Source: Bacteroidota bacterium
GTDB taxonomy: Bacteria; Bacteroidota; Bacteroidia; Flavobacteriales_F; PHOS-HE28
DNA: 51,783 nt
Direction: 5' to 3'
NCBI GenBank assembly: GCA_018267055.1
Contig: JAFDZF010000010.1
Location: 1 to 51,783, forward strand
Each line of letters opens with the position of its first letter. Position 1 is the stretch's first letter. A program made the position numbers and the translations under genes. The notes under the pieces are model-generated. The model had not been told where the DNA came from, searched no databases, and saw only the letters and a program-made list of their open reading frames with translations. Below are positions 7,564 through 15,292 of this stretch, piece after piece.

Positions 7564-8538
7564 ATGATGCAACGAACGACCCTCGCCGCGCTCTCCCTGT
7601 CCGTGGCCCTCGGCGCGTCCGCGCAGGAGGACAAGACCCAGCGCGATGCGGCCGCCACGGCCATGCGGACGAAGACGGCCGTCGATACCACCGGCAAGCT
7701 CTGGACGCGCGGCGGCGTGTTCCAGCTGAACATGAGCCAGGTGAGCCTGACCAACTGGGCCGCGGGCGGCTTCAGCTCGGTGAGCGGCATCGCCCAGTTC
7801 AACGGCTTCGCCAACCGCAAGAAGGGGCGCCACGCCTGGGACAACTCCGTGGCCCTCGCCTACGGCCTGCTCGCCCAGGAGGACAAGGAGACGGTGAAGA
7901 CCGACGACCGCCTGGAGCTGAACAGCAAGTACGGCTACGAACTGCATAAAGCCTGGTACCTGGCTGCGCTGGCGCAGTTCAAGACACAGTTCGCCGAGGG
8001 CAAGGACCCGTCCACCGGGGAGCGCATCTCCGACTTCATGGCGCCCGGCTACCTCATCCTCGGCCTCGGTCTGGACTACAAGCCGAACGACCATTTCTCC
8101 GCTTTCATCTCACCGGCCACCGCCAAGTTCACCTTCGTCACCAACCAGGAGCTGGCCGATGCCGGCGCCTTCGGCGTGGACCCCGCGGAGTACGACGCCA
8201 ACCTGGTGCGCACCAAGGCCGGCAAGAACAGCCTCTTCGAGTTCGGGGGATACGTGAAGCTGGTGTACACGCAGGAGCTTGCCAAGAACATCACCTTCCT
8301 CACCCGTGCGGACTTCTTCAGCAACTACCTGCGCGATCCGCAGAACATCGACGTCAACTGGGAGACGCTCTTCACCTTCAAGGTGAACGAATGGTTCGCC
8401 GCCACGCTGAACACCCTGCTGATCTACGATCATGACACGCAGATCATGAAGAAGTGGAACGACACGGACGAGCTCTACGTGGGCAGGGGCACCCAGTTCA
8501 AGGAGACCATCGGTCTGGGCATCACGCTGAAGCTCTGA
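7564..8538 (+). CDS. DUF3078 outer-membrane-associated protein
   Basis: 324 residues with a signal peptide ending in Ala-Ser-Ala-Gln (~20). The body has the features of DUF3078, a Bacteroidota family: 'WTRGGVFQLNMSQVSLTNWAAGG', then alternating beta-strands of barrel character and a C-terminal strand ending in 'LGITLKL'. Its function is unknown; the strand pattern suggests an outer-membrane barrel. It starts 25 nt after mscS and probably shares its transcript. A perfect hairpin follows the stop. Confidence 0.8.
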   Translation: MMQRTTLAALSLSVALGASAQEDKTQRDAAATAMRTKTAVDTTGKLWTRGGVFQLNMSQVSLTNWAAGGFSSVSGIAQFNGFANRKKGRHAWDNSVALAYGLLAQEDKETVKTDDRLELNSKYGYELHKAWYLAALAQFKTQFAEGKDPSTGERISDFMAPGYLILGLGLDYKPNDHFSAFISPATAKFTFVTNQELADAGAFGVDPAEYDANLVRTKAGKNSLFEFGGYVKLVYTQELAKNITFLTRADFFSNYLRDPQNIDVNWETLFTFKVNEWFAATLNTLLIYDHDTQIMKKWNDTDELYVGRGTQFKETIGLGITLKL

Positions 8539-8557
8539 CCCCGGGCTTCCGGGACGG

Positions 8558-8582
8558 GAACGGCCGCTGCGTGCGGCCGTTC
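8558..8582. terminator. Bidirectional terminator hairpin
   Basis: A perfect 10-bp stem GAACGGCCGC / GCGGCCGTTC with a 5-nt loop. It lies between the converging DUF3078 gene and the glycosyltransferase gene that stops at 8587. Confidence 0.6.
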
Positions 8583-8586
8583 GTGT

Positions 8587-10572
8587 TCACGGGTACCGCA
8601 GCGGCCCTTTCAGCGGTTCCACCAGCCCATAGAGCCAGGGGTTCCCGGACCGCACATGCACCTCCAGCGCGCCGATGTGCGCGCGGCGCTTGCCGCTGTT
8701 CCAGACGTAGCTGCGCAGCCGCAGGCCGTGGCCATGCCCGGGGAGGTCGGCCAGCTTCAGCGCGACGACGACGGCATTGCCTGTGCCGGAGAGACGGTGG
8801 TTGCGATAGAACACGGTGCGCTCGCCGTCCTTCAGCTCCATCACCAGCTGCACTTCGCCTTCGCGGTCCACGTCGCCCACGTCCATGCGGGCCTCCACCA
8901 CGTCGTTGTCCTCCGTGCCCAGGTCGTACAAGGGAGCCTCGAACAGCGCGCCGAACTCCCTGCCGGTGAAGTCCCACTGCGCGGGGGCCGTGCCGTAGCG
9001 GCCCGTGGTGTCGCGGAAGAGCGGGATGTCCGCATCCACCTTCCAGCCCCGGCCGTCCACCGCTTCGGGCGTGGTCAGGCTGCGGTAGGCGATGTCGTCG
9101 ATGCGCGTGGGCGAAGGCGTCCCCTGGAACAGGAAGGTCTGCCCCTCCACGCGGTCATGCCGTTCGGCCAGGAACGGGAAGGCGGCCTGCAGCCGGCCCA
9201 CGTTCTCCGGTCCGGCGCCCGCGCTGGCGCCGTAGAAGACGGAAGTGATGCGCTCCACGCCGGCCAGGCTGTCCAGGATCCCCGCGCCCTGGCCGGTGAT
9301 GTCCAGGAACGGCGCTGATGCGCTGTCCACGTTCCAGTGCCGCAGGTAGAAGCGGACCATGCGCTCGGGCGCGTCGACCACCGCTACACGGCCGGGGACC
9401 TGTGCGGCTTCCACCACCCCGTGGGCGATGGCCTCGTACTTCGAACGGTAGAAGGTCTCGTAATGCTTGCGCACACCCACCAGCGTGAACACCGAAACGG
9501 CCGCGGTGGCACCAGCGACCGGCACCGTCCAGGTGCCCTTCAGGTGGCGCAGGCCCGCCAGCGCGCCCAGCAGCACATAGGGGAAGGAGAAGAGCAGCAC
9601 GGAGTACTGCAGCACCGGCGCGCGCCACAATGAATAGGCGGTGCCGATGGCGAGGGGGGCCAGGCCCCAGCCCAGCGTGATGGCCCAGAGGGGACCGATC
9701 GTCCCGCGGAAGCGGATGCGCAGCCCGGCCGAGCCCACCAAAAGGAGGACGAGCACGGCGGCCATCAGCAGGGAGCAATGCGCGATCCACCAGGCATAGT
9801 CCAGGGTCCAGAGCGGCCCGGGCGGGGTCAGCCATTCGTCCAGTCCCTTCCACCCGAACTGCTTGGCGATGATCGGCAGGTTGGGCAGGTAGAGCGCGGC
9901 CGCGATGCCGCCGGCCACCAGGTAGCCCCGGCGCGTACCGGGCTTCAACAGCATGAGGCCGGTGAGGTACATGAAGGCCGCCAGCATCAAGGCGAAATGG
10001 TGCGTGTACGCGCTCAGCACGGCGCCCACGGCCACGCCGATCAGCGTGCGGCGGGACCCGCTGCCGAGGTGGCGCGTCAGCTGGTCGGCGAGGAGGGCCG
10101 TGGTGAACAGGCCCGCCGCATAGGGCCGCGCGATCTGCCCATACATCACCGTGTATTGCAGCGTGGCGAGCAGCGCCAGGGCGATCAGCGCCACGGCCCC
10201 GCCGCACCAGGCGTACATGAAGCGGTAGAGCAGGAACAGGGCGGCCAGCGACATCAGGATGAAGGGCCCCTTCACCGCCGGCTCGCCCAGGCCGAAGAGG
10301 CGGGTCCAGCACCACTCGAACACCTGCACGCCGGGCGGATGCGTGTCCAGCGCCACCACCCCCTTGCCGATGGTCTCGCCCAGGCCGGGGTAGAGGCGGA
10401 TCAGCGCGCTGATCTCGTCGTGCGTGTAGGGGATGTGCGGCAGGTCCCAGCAACGCAGCACGGCCGCCAGCGCCAGCAGCACGAAGAAGGCGCCATGCTC
10501 CGATGCGGTGCCCGGCAGTGCGGTTCGTGCGGCGGCGGCCAGCCGCTCTCGCCAAGTGGTGGGCTCAAGCAT
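8587..10572 (-). CDS. GT39/ArnT-like multi-spanning membrane glycosyltransferase
   Basis: 661 residues. About ten membrane helices fill residues ~28-370, followed by a ~290-residue periplasmic C-terminal domain. The first extracytoplasmic loop carries the catalytic-type D52-E53 (YTHDEISAL) and 'DTHPPG', as in polyprenyl-phosphate-dependent GT-C enzymes. These move a sugar from a lipid-linked donor onto lipid A, protein or a glycan on the periplasmic face; the acceptor is unknown. The start codon at 10572 lies inside the smpB stop region (8-nt overlap), so it is translated from the smpB transcript. Confidence 0.75.
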   Translation of the reverse strand: MLEPTTWRERLAAAARTALPGTASEHGAFFVLLALAAVLRCWDLPHIPYTHDEISALIRLYPGLGETIGKGVVALDTHPPGVQVFEWCWTRLFGLGEPAVKGPFILMSLAALFLLYRFMYAWCGGAVALIALALLATLQYTVMYGQIARPYAAGLFTTALLADQLTRHLGSGSRRTLIGVAVGAVLSAYTHHFALMLAAFMYLTGLMLLKPGTRRGYLVAGGIAAALYLPNLPIIAKQFGWKGLDEWLTPPGPLWTLDYAWWIAHCSLLMAAVLVLLLVGSAGLRIRFRGTIGPLWAITLGWGLAPLAIGTAYSLWRAPVLQYSVLLFSFPYVLLGALAGLRHLKGTWTVPVAGATAAVSVFTLVGVRKHYETFYRSKYEAIAHGVVEAAQVPGRVAVVDAPERMVRFYLRHWNVDSASAPFLDITGQGAGILDSLAGVERITSVFYGASAGAGPENVGRLQAAFPFLAERHDRVEGQTFLFQGTPSPTRIDDIAYRSLTTPEAVDGRGWKVDADIPLFRDTTGRYGTAPAQWDFTGREFGALFEAPLYDLGTEDNDVVEARMDVGDVDREGEVQLVMELKDGERTVFYRNHRLSGTGNAVVVALKLADLPGHGHGLRLRSYVWNSGKRRAHIGALEVHVRSGNPWLYGLVEPLKGPLRYP

Positions 10573-11014
10573 CGCGGTCCATGTCGCGTTTGATGTCCTT
10601 TTCCTTCAGGCTGTCGCGCTTGTCGTAGCTCTTCTTGCCCTTCGCCAGCGCGATCTCCACCTTGGCCAGGCCGTTCGGGGCGAAGAAAACGCGCACCGGC
10701 ACCAGCGTGATGCCCTGGTCCTTCAGCTTGCGCTCCAGCTTGCGCAGCTCCGTGCGGTGCAGCAGCAGCTTGCGGTCGCGGATGGGCTCGTGCGCGTAGT
10801 GCACGGCCTTCTCGAACGGCTGGATGCGCATGTTGCGCAGGAACAGCTCCCCCTCGATGAAGGTGCAGAAGGCCTCGGTGATGCTCGCATCGCCCAGGCG
10901 CAGGCTCTTCACCTCGCTGCCCACCAGCTGGATGCCGCATTCGTAGTGGTCGAGCAGGAAGTAGTCGAACGCCGCGCGGCGGTTCTTCACTTCGGGCATC
11001 ACGGGGGCGGCCAT
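10565..11014 (-). CDS. smpB: SsrA-binding protein SmpB
   Basis: 149 residues, the usual length. The N-terminal 'NRRAAFDYFLLDHYECGIQLVGSEVKSLR' region and 'LFLRNMRIQPF' match the OB-fold core that binds tmRNA; the basic C-terminal tail (KGKKSYDKRDSLKEKD) is the part that enters the ribosomal mRNA channel. SmpB with tmRNA rescues stalled ribosomes and tags nascent chains. No tmRNA gene was seen in this window. Start ATG at 11014, about 39 nt downstream of a TAGTTTCG promoter box. Confidence 0.97.
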   Translation of the reverse strand: MAAPVMPEVKNRRAAFDYFLLDHYECGIQLVGSEVKSLRLGDASITEAFCTFIEGELFLRNMRIQPFEKAVHYAHEPIRDRKLLLHRTELRKLERKLKDQGITLVPVRVFFAPNGLAKVEIALAKGKKSYDKRDSLKEKDIKRDMDRDA

Positions 11015-11053
11015 GGGGATGACGCCTGCGGGCTGCTCCGCGCGGGCGAGGCG

Positions 11054-11061
11054 CGAAACTA
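11054..11061 (-). promoter_or_regulatory. -7 box TAGTTTCG for smpB
   Basis: A TAnnTTCG box on the minus strand. It predicts a 5' leader of roughly 30 nt for the smpB-glycosyltransferase transcript, unlike the near-leaderless cases elsewhere in the window. Confidence 0.45.
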
Positions 11062-11102
11062 CGCGTGGCGCGGGGAAGGAACGGCCGCGGCCCGGAACGC
11101 CG

Positions 11103-12161
11103 TCAGCGCGAGAGGCGGATGAAACGGGTCTCGAAGTACGTGTAGGTGAAATGGCTGCACATCAAGGTGCCGGTGATGGATATCGCGGTCCGCAGCTCCG
11201 GACCGATGGCGGGCGCATGCACGGGACCAGGCGGGAGGGCGAGGGCCAGTGCGGCGTGCACCAGGGGATGCAGCAGGTAGACGGAATAGCTCATGTGGCC
11301 CAGGCGGGTGAGCGGCACCTCCACGGGCCGCCACAGCTCCGGTGTGAATTTGAAGCCGCCCAGAGCGATCAAGAGGGTACCGAGCGTAAGGACCAGCCGG
11401 TCGGTGCCCGTCACCAGGCGGATGGCCCCTCCGTCCACCGGGTACAGCACGAAGAGGAGCGCGCCGACCACCAGCAGCCCCGCGCTCACCAGCGGCGGAA
11501 AACGCCGGGCGTGGAAGGCATGGCCCAGGAGGAAGCCGCAAAAGAAGAGGAAGGCCTGGTCCAGCGGATGGACGTAGTCCCGCCATTGCACCGTCAGGGA
11601 CCGTTCCGGCGTGAGCCGCCCGAAGGTGAAGTACAGGAACGCCGCCAGGAGCGCGAGGCCCAGCATGGCGAACAGTCCCTTCGCGGAGCGCGCGCTGAAG
11701 ACCAGCAGTGGGAAGAGCAAGTAGAACACCAGCTCATTGCCGATGGACCAGGCGCCCACGGCGATGGAGCCGTCCCAGGCCACCAGGCCGAACAGGCCGG
11801 TGAGGTTCAGGAAGAGCGACCACCAGCCGGGCCGCTCCCAGGCGATCAGCAGTGTCAGGAAGGTCGCCAGCCACAGCAGGGGGAAGATGCGGAACGCGCG
11901 CTTCTTCAGGAACAGGAGCACGCCCTTCGCCGTGAACGCCAGGCGCCGGTGGTACACATGGTGCAGCGTGATGCCGCTGAGCAGGTAGAAGACGGCTACG
12001 CCGTAGACGCCCACGCGCCCGAGGACCGTGCCGGCATCGAAGGGGCCCACGTTCCACGTGAGGTAGTGGTAGAGCATGATGCCGAAGGCGCAGATCCCCC
12101 GCAGGTGGTCCAGGTTGCGCAACCGGTCCGATGCGTGCGGCGATCCGTGCTCCTGGGCCAA
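11103..12161 (-). CDS. Acyltransferase-3 family membrane protein (OafA/YrhL-like)
   Basis: 352 residues with about ten membrane helices. The N-terminus has the family signature 'NLDHLRGICAFGIMLYHY', with the basic-acidic-His residues used by AT3 proteins to transfer acetyl or other acyl groups across the membrane onto surface polysaccharide or peptidoglycan. No SGNH domain is fused. The only start that keeps the signature is TTG at 12161, preceded by a GAGG ~12 nt upstream; there is no ATG ahead of the motif. Confidence 0.85.
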   Translation of the reverse strand: MAQEHGSPHASDRLRNLDHLRGICAFGIMLYHYLTWNVGPFDAGTVLGRVGVYGVAVFYLLSGITLHHVYHRRLAFTAKGVLLFLKKRAFRIFPLLWLATFLTLLIAWERPGWWSLFLNLTGLFGLVAWDGSIAVGAWSIGNELVFYLLFPLLVFSARSAKGLFAMLGLALLAAFLYFTFGRLTPERSLTVQWRDYVHPLDQAFLFFCGFLLGHAFHARRFPPLVSAGLLVVGALLFVLYPVDGGAIRLVTGTDRLVLTLGTLLIALGGFKFTPELWRPVEVPLTRLGHMSYSVYLLHPLVHAALALALPPGPVHAPAIGPELRTAISITGTLMCSHFTYTYFETRFIRLSR

Positions 12162-12196
12162 AGCGCTGCCTCACCGGGGTGGCGGTGGGAGGCGGC

Positions 12197-12204
12197 CGAA
12201 GTTA
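12197..12204 (-). promoter_or_regulatory. -7 box TAACTTCG for the acyltransferase gene
   Basis: Third copy of the TAACTTCG octamer on this strand in the window. It is 35 nt before the TTG start, so this mRNA would have a ~30-nt leader containing a plausible ribosome site. Confidence 0.45.
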
Positions 12205-12224
12205 GCCGGCACCGGGGGAGCCGC

Positions 12225-12608
12225 TCACCACAGCCGTTTGAGGAGCAGCGAAAGGCCGCCCAGCACCGACCCAGTGACCAGGCCCATCACCGGGCCCGTG
12301 ATCAAGCCGAACAGGCGCGCGGGCATGAACGTGACCTTCCGGAAGCTCGCCTGTGCCGCCGGGTTGTTCGCGAAATAGGCATCGAAGAACGTGACCTGGC
12401 ACAGGCCGTTCAGGATGCCCCAGGCCAGGCCGATCAGGAGCCCGTGCAGGAAGACGCGCTCGGAGATGTTCTTCGACAGCACCAGTGCCACGGCAAGGCC
12501 GAACAGCAGCCAGAGGAAGGGCTCGATCCGCTGCGTATAGCCTTTGACGGCAAGCGCTCCCATGATCAGGCCGATCAGGGAGAAGAGGAGGATGGCGGTC
12601 CAGTCCAT
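12225..12608 (-). CDS. Small four-helix membrane protein of unknown function
   Basis: 127 residues from the ATG at 12608. Four hydrophobic helices (~3-22, 30-46, 55-72, 95-120) with a basic C-terminus. No motif was recognised. An in-frame ATG at 12629 would add seven polar residues and cannot be excluded. A TATATTCG box 39 nt upstream suggests its own transcript. The next gene downstream on the strand is the acyltransferase, 63 nt away with its own box. Confidence 0.65.
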   Translation of the reverse strand: MDWTAILLFSLIGLIMGALAVKGYTQRIEPFLWLLFGLAVALVLSKNISERVFLHGLLIGLAWGILNGLCQVTFFDAYFANNPAAQASFRKVTFMPARLFGLITGPVMGLVTGSVLGGLSLLLKRLW

Positions 12609-12647
12609 GGTGGTCGCTCGGGCAGGCATCGTTCAGGGCCTTCTGCC

Positions 12648-12655
12648 CGAATATA
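12648..12655 (-). promoter_or_regulatory. -7 box TATATTCG for the small membrane protein gene
   Basis: A TAnnTTCG match on the minus strand in the short gap between mntH and the small membrane protein gene. Confidence 0.4.
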
Positions 12656-12692
12656 GGCGCCTGTCCGTCCCGTGCTCCTGGGTCAGCGCGCG

Positions 12693-14564
12693 CTACCGGA
12701 CGATCAGCACCGGCACCTTCACGCGGTGGCGCACGGCATCCACGGTGGCGCCGAAGAGCACGTCCTTGAGCCCGCGGTGGCCGTGGGCGCCCATCACCAG
12801 CAGGTCGCAATCGCTGGTGTTCACGATGGAGGCGATGGCCGTCACCGGATGCCCCTGGCCGGAGCGGGCCCAGGCGCGGTACCCCATGGTGTGCAATTGT
12901 TCCACATAGCGCTCCAGGTTGCGGGCATCGCCCTGCGTCTCCCGGTCGCCGCTCCAGGGCCCCGCATAGCGGGCGGCGGCCGACTCGGTGACGTGCACCA
13001 GCATGTACTCGGCCTCGGTGCCGCCCTGTGCGATGGCCGCGTCGATGCTGCGCTGGTCCACGGCGCTGAAGTCCACGGTGACGCAGATGCGCCGTACGGG
13101 GCTGATCACCGGTGCGCGCAAGGCGGGTACGGCATCATGCAAGTGTTCCTCGGCCACGCGTTCCCGGCGGATGAAGGGTTTCACGGCGATGTACAACAAC
13201 AGGGCCAAGGCCGCACCGGCCACGGGGAGCACCAGCACCTTCACCCAGAAGGCCTGCGCTCCGCCGCCCTCCATCCAGCCCATCACTTCCTGGCCCACCA
13301 GCCGGGCGTTCAGCACCACGATGATGAGCGCCGACGCCCAGGCCAGCACGCGCACCCAGGGCTTGATGACGAACTCGCCCATGTGGGCCTTGTCGGAGCA
13401 GAAGTGGATCAGGGGCACCACCGCGAAGCCGAGCTGCAGGCTGAGCACCACCTGGCTGAGCACGAGCAGCTGGCCCAGGGCGTCGTCGCCCCACCAGAGG
13501 ATGCAGACCACGGCGGGTACGATGGCGATGAGCCGTGTGAGCAGCCGCCGCAGCCAGGGCCGGATGCGCAGGTCGAGGTAGCCCTCCATCACGATCTGCC
13601 CGGCCAGCGTGCCGGTGATGGTGCTGCTCTGCCCCGCGCCGATGAGGCCGATGGCGAAGAGCATCGGCGCCAGCCCGCCGAAGAGCTCGCCCAGCAGATG
13701 GTGCGCCTGGTCGATCTCGGCCACGTCGAAACGCCCGTTCACATGGAAGGCCGCGGCGGCGAGGATGAGGATGGCCGCGTTCACCAGGAAGGCGATGTTC
13801 AGCGCGACGGCCGTGTCCATGAAGTTGAACCGCAGCGCCTCGCGCCGGCCCGCGGCGCTGGGCTCGAAGTCGCGCGTCTGCACCAGCGAGCTGTGCAGGT
13901 ACAGGTTGTGCGGCATCACCGTGGCGCCGATGATGCCGATGGCGATGTACAGCGCCTCGCCCGACAGCGCCGAGGGGAGGAGCCCGCGGACCACGGCCGA
14001 CGCCTCGGGTCGCACGATGAACATCTCGGCGAGGAAGGCCAGCCCGATGAGGGTGACGATGGAGACGATGAAGACCTCCATCACGCGCATGCCCCGGTTC
14101 ATCAGGAAGAGGATGAGCAACGTGTCGAGGCCCGAGATGAGCACGCCCCAGAGCACGGGGATGCCGAAGAGCAGGTGCAGGCCGATGGCCATGCCGATGA
14201 CCTCCGCCAGGTCGCAGGCCGCGATGGCGATCTCGGCCAGCACGTAGAGCGGGATGTTGACGATGGGCGGGTAGGTGTGCCGGGAGGCCTGCGCCAGGTC
14301 GAGCCCGCGCACGATGCCGAGCCGCGCGCTGAGGCTCTGCAGCAGCAGCGCCATCAGGTTGCTCATCAGCAGCACCCAGATCAGCTTGTAGCCGAAGGCG
14401 CTGCCGCCGGCGATGTCCGTGGCCCAGTTGCCGGGGTCCATGTAGCCCACGCTCACCAGGTAGGCCGGGCCGAGGAAGGCCATCGCGCGGCGCCACCGCC
14501 CGCGGCCCCGGGGGATGGGCACGGTGCCGTGCACCTCGCTGAGCGAACGGTGCTCGCGGCTCAT
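12693..14564 (-). CDS. mntH: Nramp divalent-metal transporter fused to a UspA domain
   Basis: 623 residues. The first ~430 residues are an Nramp (MntH) transporter: helix 1 carries 'DPGNWATD' and helix 6 'MPHNLYLHS', the two unwound motifs that bind Mn2+/Fe2+ and couple it to protons. Residues ~475-623 form a universal-stress (UspA) domain beginning 'RRICVTVDFS' and ending with the nucleotide-binding pattern G-x2-G-x9-G near the C-terminus. A typical stand-alone MntH is ~410-450 residues. The start ATG overlaps the mntR stop by 4 nt, so repressor and transporter are coupled. A longer start at 14987 lies inside mntR and was rejected. Confidence 0.92.
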   Translation of the reverse strand: MSREHRSLSEVHGTVPIPRGRGRWRRAMAFLGPAYLVSVGYMDPGNWATDIAGGSAFGYKLIWVLLMSNLMALLLQSLSARLGIVRGLDLAQASRHTYPPIVNIPLYVLAEIAIAACDLAEVIGMAIGLHLLFGIPVLWGVLISGLDTLLILFLMNRGMRVMEVFIVSIVTLIGLAFLAEMFIVRPEASAVVRGLLPSALSGEALYIAIGIIGATVMPHNLYLHSSLVQTRDFEPSAAGRREALRFNFMDTAVALNIAFLVNAAILILAAAAFHVNGRFDVAEIDQAHHLLGELFGGLAPMLFAIGLIGAGQSSTITGTLAGQIVMEGYLDLRIRPWLRRLLTRLIAIVPAVVCILWWGDDALGQLLVLSQVVLSLQLGFAVVPLIHFCSDKAHMGEFVIKPWVRVLAWASALIIVVLNARLVGQEVMGWMEGGGAQAFWVKVLVLPVAGAALALLLYIAVKPFIRRERVAEEHLHDAVPALRAPVISPVRRICVTVDFSAVDQRSIDAAIAQGGTEAEYMLVHVTESAAARYAGPWSGDRETQGDARNLERYVEQLHTMGYRAWARSGQGHPVTAIASIVNTSDCDLLVMGAHGHRGLKDVLFGATVDAVRHRVKVPVLIVR

Positions 14565-15223
14565 GGGCGTGCGGGTTCCACCAGCAGCTGGGCGGCCACC
14601 AGTGCGGACAGGGTGCTCGGCGGTCCCTGCTTGCGGCGCAGCTCCAGGCTGCCGTCGAAGGCCTGCCGGGCGTGCACCTCGAAGACCATCCCGATGCCGA
14701 TGCCCTTCTCGTCCAGCAGCTGCAGCAAAGGGTCGCTCGGGTCCTTCACCGCTGCGATGCGCACCCGCTCGCCCACCAGGCAGCCGGCCAGCGGCTTGAT
14801 GTTCCGGGATTGCACCTTGCCGTTGCGGTCGGGGATGGGGTCGCCGTGCGGATCGAAGCGCGGATGGCCCAGGTATTCGTCCAGGCTGTCGGTCAGCTTG
14901 TCGCTGCTCACGTGCTCCAGCTGCTCGGCCACCTCGTGCACCTCGTCCCAGCCGAAGCCCAGCCGCTCCACCAGGAAGGTCTCCCACAGCCGGTGCTTCC
15001 GCACCAGCCGCAGCGCGGCGGTCTGGCCCTTGCCCGTCAGCTTCACCCCATAGTACGGCTCGTGCTTCAGCAGCCCCTTGTCGGTGAGCTTCTTCAGCAT
15101 CACCGTCACGCTGCTGGCCTTGGTGCCCAGCCGCTCGGCGATGTCCTTGGTGAAGGCGCTGGCGCCGTCCTGCAACAGGGCGTGCACGGCCTTCAGGTGG
15201 TCCTCCTCACTGCGCGTCAGCAT
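14561..15223 (-). CDS. mntR: DtxR/MntR-family metal-dependent repressor
   Basis: 220 residues. Residues 1-65 form a winged helix ('TKDIAERLGTKASSVTVMLKKLTDKGL'); 66-140 is the metal-binding dimerisation domain with a His in 'RKHRLWETFL' and the 'EVAEQLEH' cluster that supplies Glu/His ligands in MntR; ~150-220 is an SH3-like C-terminal domain as in DtxR and IdeR. It is expected to bind DNA when loaded with Mn2+ or Fe2+ and repress uptake. Start ATG at 15223, 11 nt after a TATCTTCG box. The 14-bp palindrome at 15255-15268 is a good candidate operator for autoregulation. Confidence 0.93.
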   Translation of the reverse strand: MLTRSEEDHLKAVHALLQDGASAFTKDIAERLGTKASSVTVMLKKLTDKGLLKHEPYYGVKLTGKGQTAALRLVRKHRLWETFLVERLGFGWDEVHEVAEQLEHVSSDKLTDSLDEYLGHPRFDPHGDPIPDRNGKVQSRNIKPLAGCLVGERVRIAAVKDPSDPLLQLLDEKGIGIGMVFEVHARQAFDGSLELRRKQGPPSTLSALVAAQLLVEPARP

Positions 15224-15234
15224 GCGGATGGTCG

Positions 15235-15242
15235 CGAAGATA
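15235..15242 (-). promoter_or_regulatory. -7 box TATCTTCG for mntR-mntH
   Basis: A TAnnTTCG box on the minus strand, 11 nt before the mntR ATG. The candidate operator begins 13 nt further upstream, in the spacer and -33 zone. Confidence 0.45.
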
Positions 15243-15254
15243 TGGAAACATAAA

Positions 15255-15268
15255 TTAGCCTTGTCTAA
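15255..15268. promoter_or_regulatory. Candidate MntR operator palindrome
   Basis: TTAGCCTTGTCTAA has the symmetric pattern TTAGnCnnGnCTAA. It resembles the TTAGG..CCTAA-type half-sites bound by DtxR-family repressors. It lies in the unusually AT-rich gap between mntR and the oppositely directed di-heme oxidoreductase gene, at about -25 to -40 from both predicted start sites. One bound repressor could thus block both promoters. Binding is inferred. Confidence 0.5.
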
Positions 15269-15276
15269 AATATATA

Positions 15277-15284
15277 TACATTCA
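15277..15284 (+). promoter_or_regulatory. Probable -7 element TACATTCA for the oxidoreductase operon
   Basis: One mismatch (last base) from TAnnTTCG, 8 nt before the ATG at 15293, the same spacing as other boxes in the window. It lies next to a TATATATA stretch. Confidence 0.35.
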
Positions 15285-15292
15285 CGCCGCAA

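Noticed and set aside
14565-14987. N-terminal extension of mntH from a start at 14987
   Set aside because: It lies wholly inside mntR in another frame; the ATG at 14564 overlaps the mntR stop by ATGA and gives the normal MntH N-terminus.
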